A stretch of DNA of 6,943 bases from CAYGBW01 sp964348185 (GTDB lineage Bacteria > Desulfobacterota > BSN033 > WVXP01): NCBI GenBank assembly GCA_964348185.1, contig CAYGBW010000070.1, positions 1-6,943 on the forward strand, in the 5' to 3' direction. Positions 6,537 to 6,943 of the stretch are shown piece by piece (the stretch's first letter is position 1; each line of letters begins with the position of its first letter). A program made the position numbers and the translations under genes. The notes under the pieces are model-generated. The model saw nothing but the letters and a program-made list of their open reading frames with translations. It ran no database searches and was not told the DNA's origin.

Positions 6537-6538
6537 AT

Positions 6539-6943
6539 TTAGTGAAAAAGCGTCCCTTTCGTCAAATAATCGAGTAAGAAATCCTCAAAGGGAACGCTCG
6601 TATCCGATAGATAGTAATCGACCCCCTTCGTACGGCAGAGATCCTTGATGTTTTCGAGAAAACCGTGAACCTTTCCGTGATACCGCTGCAGTAAGTCCCC
6701 GTCTAGCGTGATCTTTTTCGTCTCTCCCGTTTCGATTTCTCTCAGGGCAAGGTACCCCTTTAGGGAGGGAAAGAGCTCCTCACGATCGAGTATCTGGATA
6801 AGGGTCGTGTCGAGCTTTCTGGTACTCATCGCCTCCAAACCCTGTTCAACCCCTTTTGGGTCTAGGAGGTCGCTGAGAATGATGGCGATGCCTGCCCGTT
6901 TGCAAGCAGAGGCGTATTCAGAGAGACATGCGTTGAGATCTGT
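6539..6943 (-). CDS. DUF58 domain protein, C-terminal part
   Basis: The frame is open from the window edge to the TAA at 6539-6541, giving 134 residues. A TTG at 6836-6838 and an ATG at 6827-6829 are internal codons, not starts, since the conserved sequence continues upstream of them. The fragment begins T-D-L, then a helix, then GIAIILSDLLDPKG, which matches the last part of the vWA-like fold in DUF58 proteins: the Thr and the SD Asp are probable metal-site residues. The tail GVDYYLSDTSVPFEDFLLDYL is the characteristic DUF58 ending. DUF58 proteins are usually 280-440 residues long and sit directly downstream of a MoxR AAA+ ATPase, whose gene would be expected beyond 6943. They are thought to work with MoxR as a partner or adaptor. 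Downstream lie the two membrane vWA genes of the same operon type, separated by the repeat-filled gap. Confidence 0.85.
   Translation of the reverse strand, partial: TDLNACLSEYASACKRAGIAIILSDLLDPKGVEQGLEAMSTRKLDTTLIQILDREELFPSLKGYLALREIETGETKKITLDGDLLQRYHGKVHGFLENIKDLCRTKGVDYYLSDTSVPFEDFLLDYLTKGTLFH

Larger units (their letters stand above)
6101..6538. other. 438-bp intra-operon gap rich in repeats
   Basis: This non-coding stretch separates the DUF58 gene from the BatA-like gene. It holds the perfect inverted repeat at 6180-6256 and foldback repeat copy 2 at 6314-6536. The leader at 6101-6179 must carry the ribosome site of the 615-aa gene, and perhaps a promoter, because the repeats could block read-through. 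I find no convincing -35/-10 pair with normal spacing there. In 6257-6313 I see nothing recognisable. Confidence 0.7.

Noticed and set aside
6356..6577. 73-codon + strand open frame
   Set aside because: It is made of repeat copy 2 plus antisense of the DUF58 gene end. It exists only because both repeat copies read open in that frame.

Overview
The window looks like chromosomal DNA of a Gram-negative-type bacterium with moderate GC content. Deltaproteobacteria/Desulfobacterota is my best guess. That rests on the MoxR/Bat-type von Willebrand A (vWA) operon and on dispersed intergenic repeats of a kind I recall from such genomes. No rRNA or marker gene is present, so the taxonomy is weak. I see no tRNA, CRISPR array, transposase, integrase or phage gene.

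Layout. Bases 1-1377 (+ strand) hold two genes that probably form one operon: the C-terminal half of an octopine/nopaline (opine) dehydrogenase-family protein, cut by the window edge, then a complete amidohydrolase-2 family (TIM-barrel metal enzyme) gene with a perfect Shine-Dalgarno sequence. Bases 1378-1665 are a convergent intergenic region filled by a 224-bp foldback repeat. Bases 1666-6943 (- strand) hold three genes read right to left: the C-terminal part of a DUF58 protein (cut by the window edge), a 615-aa BatA-like membrane vWA protein, and an 858-aa membrane protein with two vWA domains flanking a glutamine-amidotransferase-like domain. The 438-bp gap between the DUF58 gene and the 615-aa gene carries a second copy of the foldback repeat and an unrelated perfect 25-bp inverted repeat.

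How the genes work together. DUF58 plus BatA-like plus vWA/GATase-like is the usual downstream part of a MoxR AAA+ ATPase operon. The moxR gene would be expected just beyond position 6943. These systems are thought to act as ATPase-driven chaperone or maturation machines, with the vWA proteins as membrane-anchored adaptors extending into the periplasm. The last two genes are tightly coupled: a 10-bp gap, with the ribosome site of the second overlapping the stop codon of the first. The + strand pair is unrelated and suggests small-molecule metabolism with an unknown substrate.

The most unusual signal is the repeat pair. Two same-orientation copies, about 84% identical and alignable without gaps over 220 bp, bracket exactly the two large vWA genes. 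Each right end abuts a stop codon at the same alignment position. The terminal arms fold back on themselves, and two base pairs appear to have changed in a compensatory way between copies, which points to a conserved structure.
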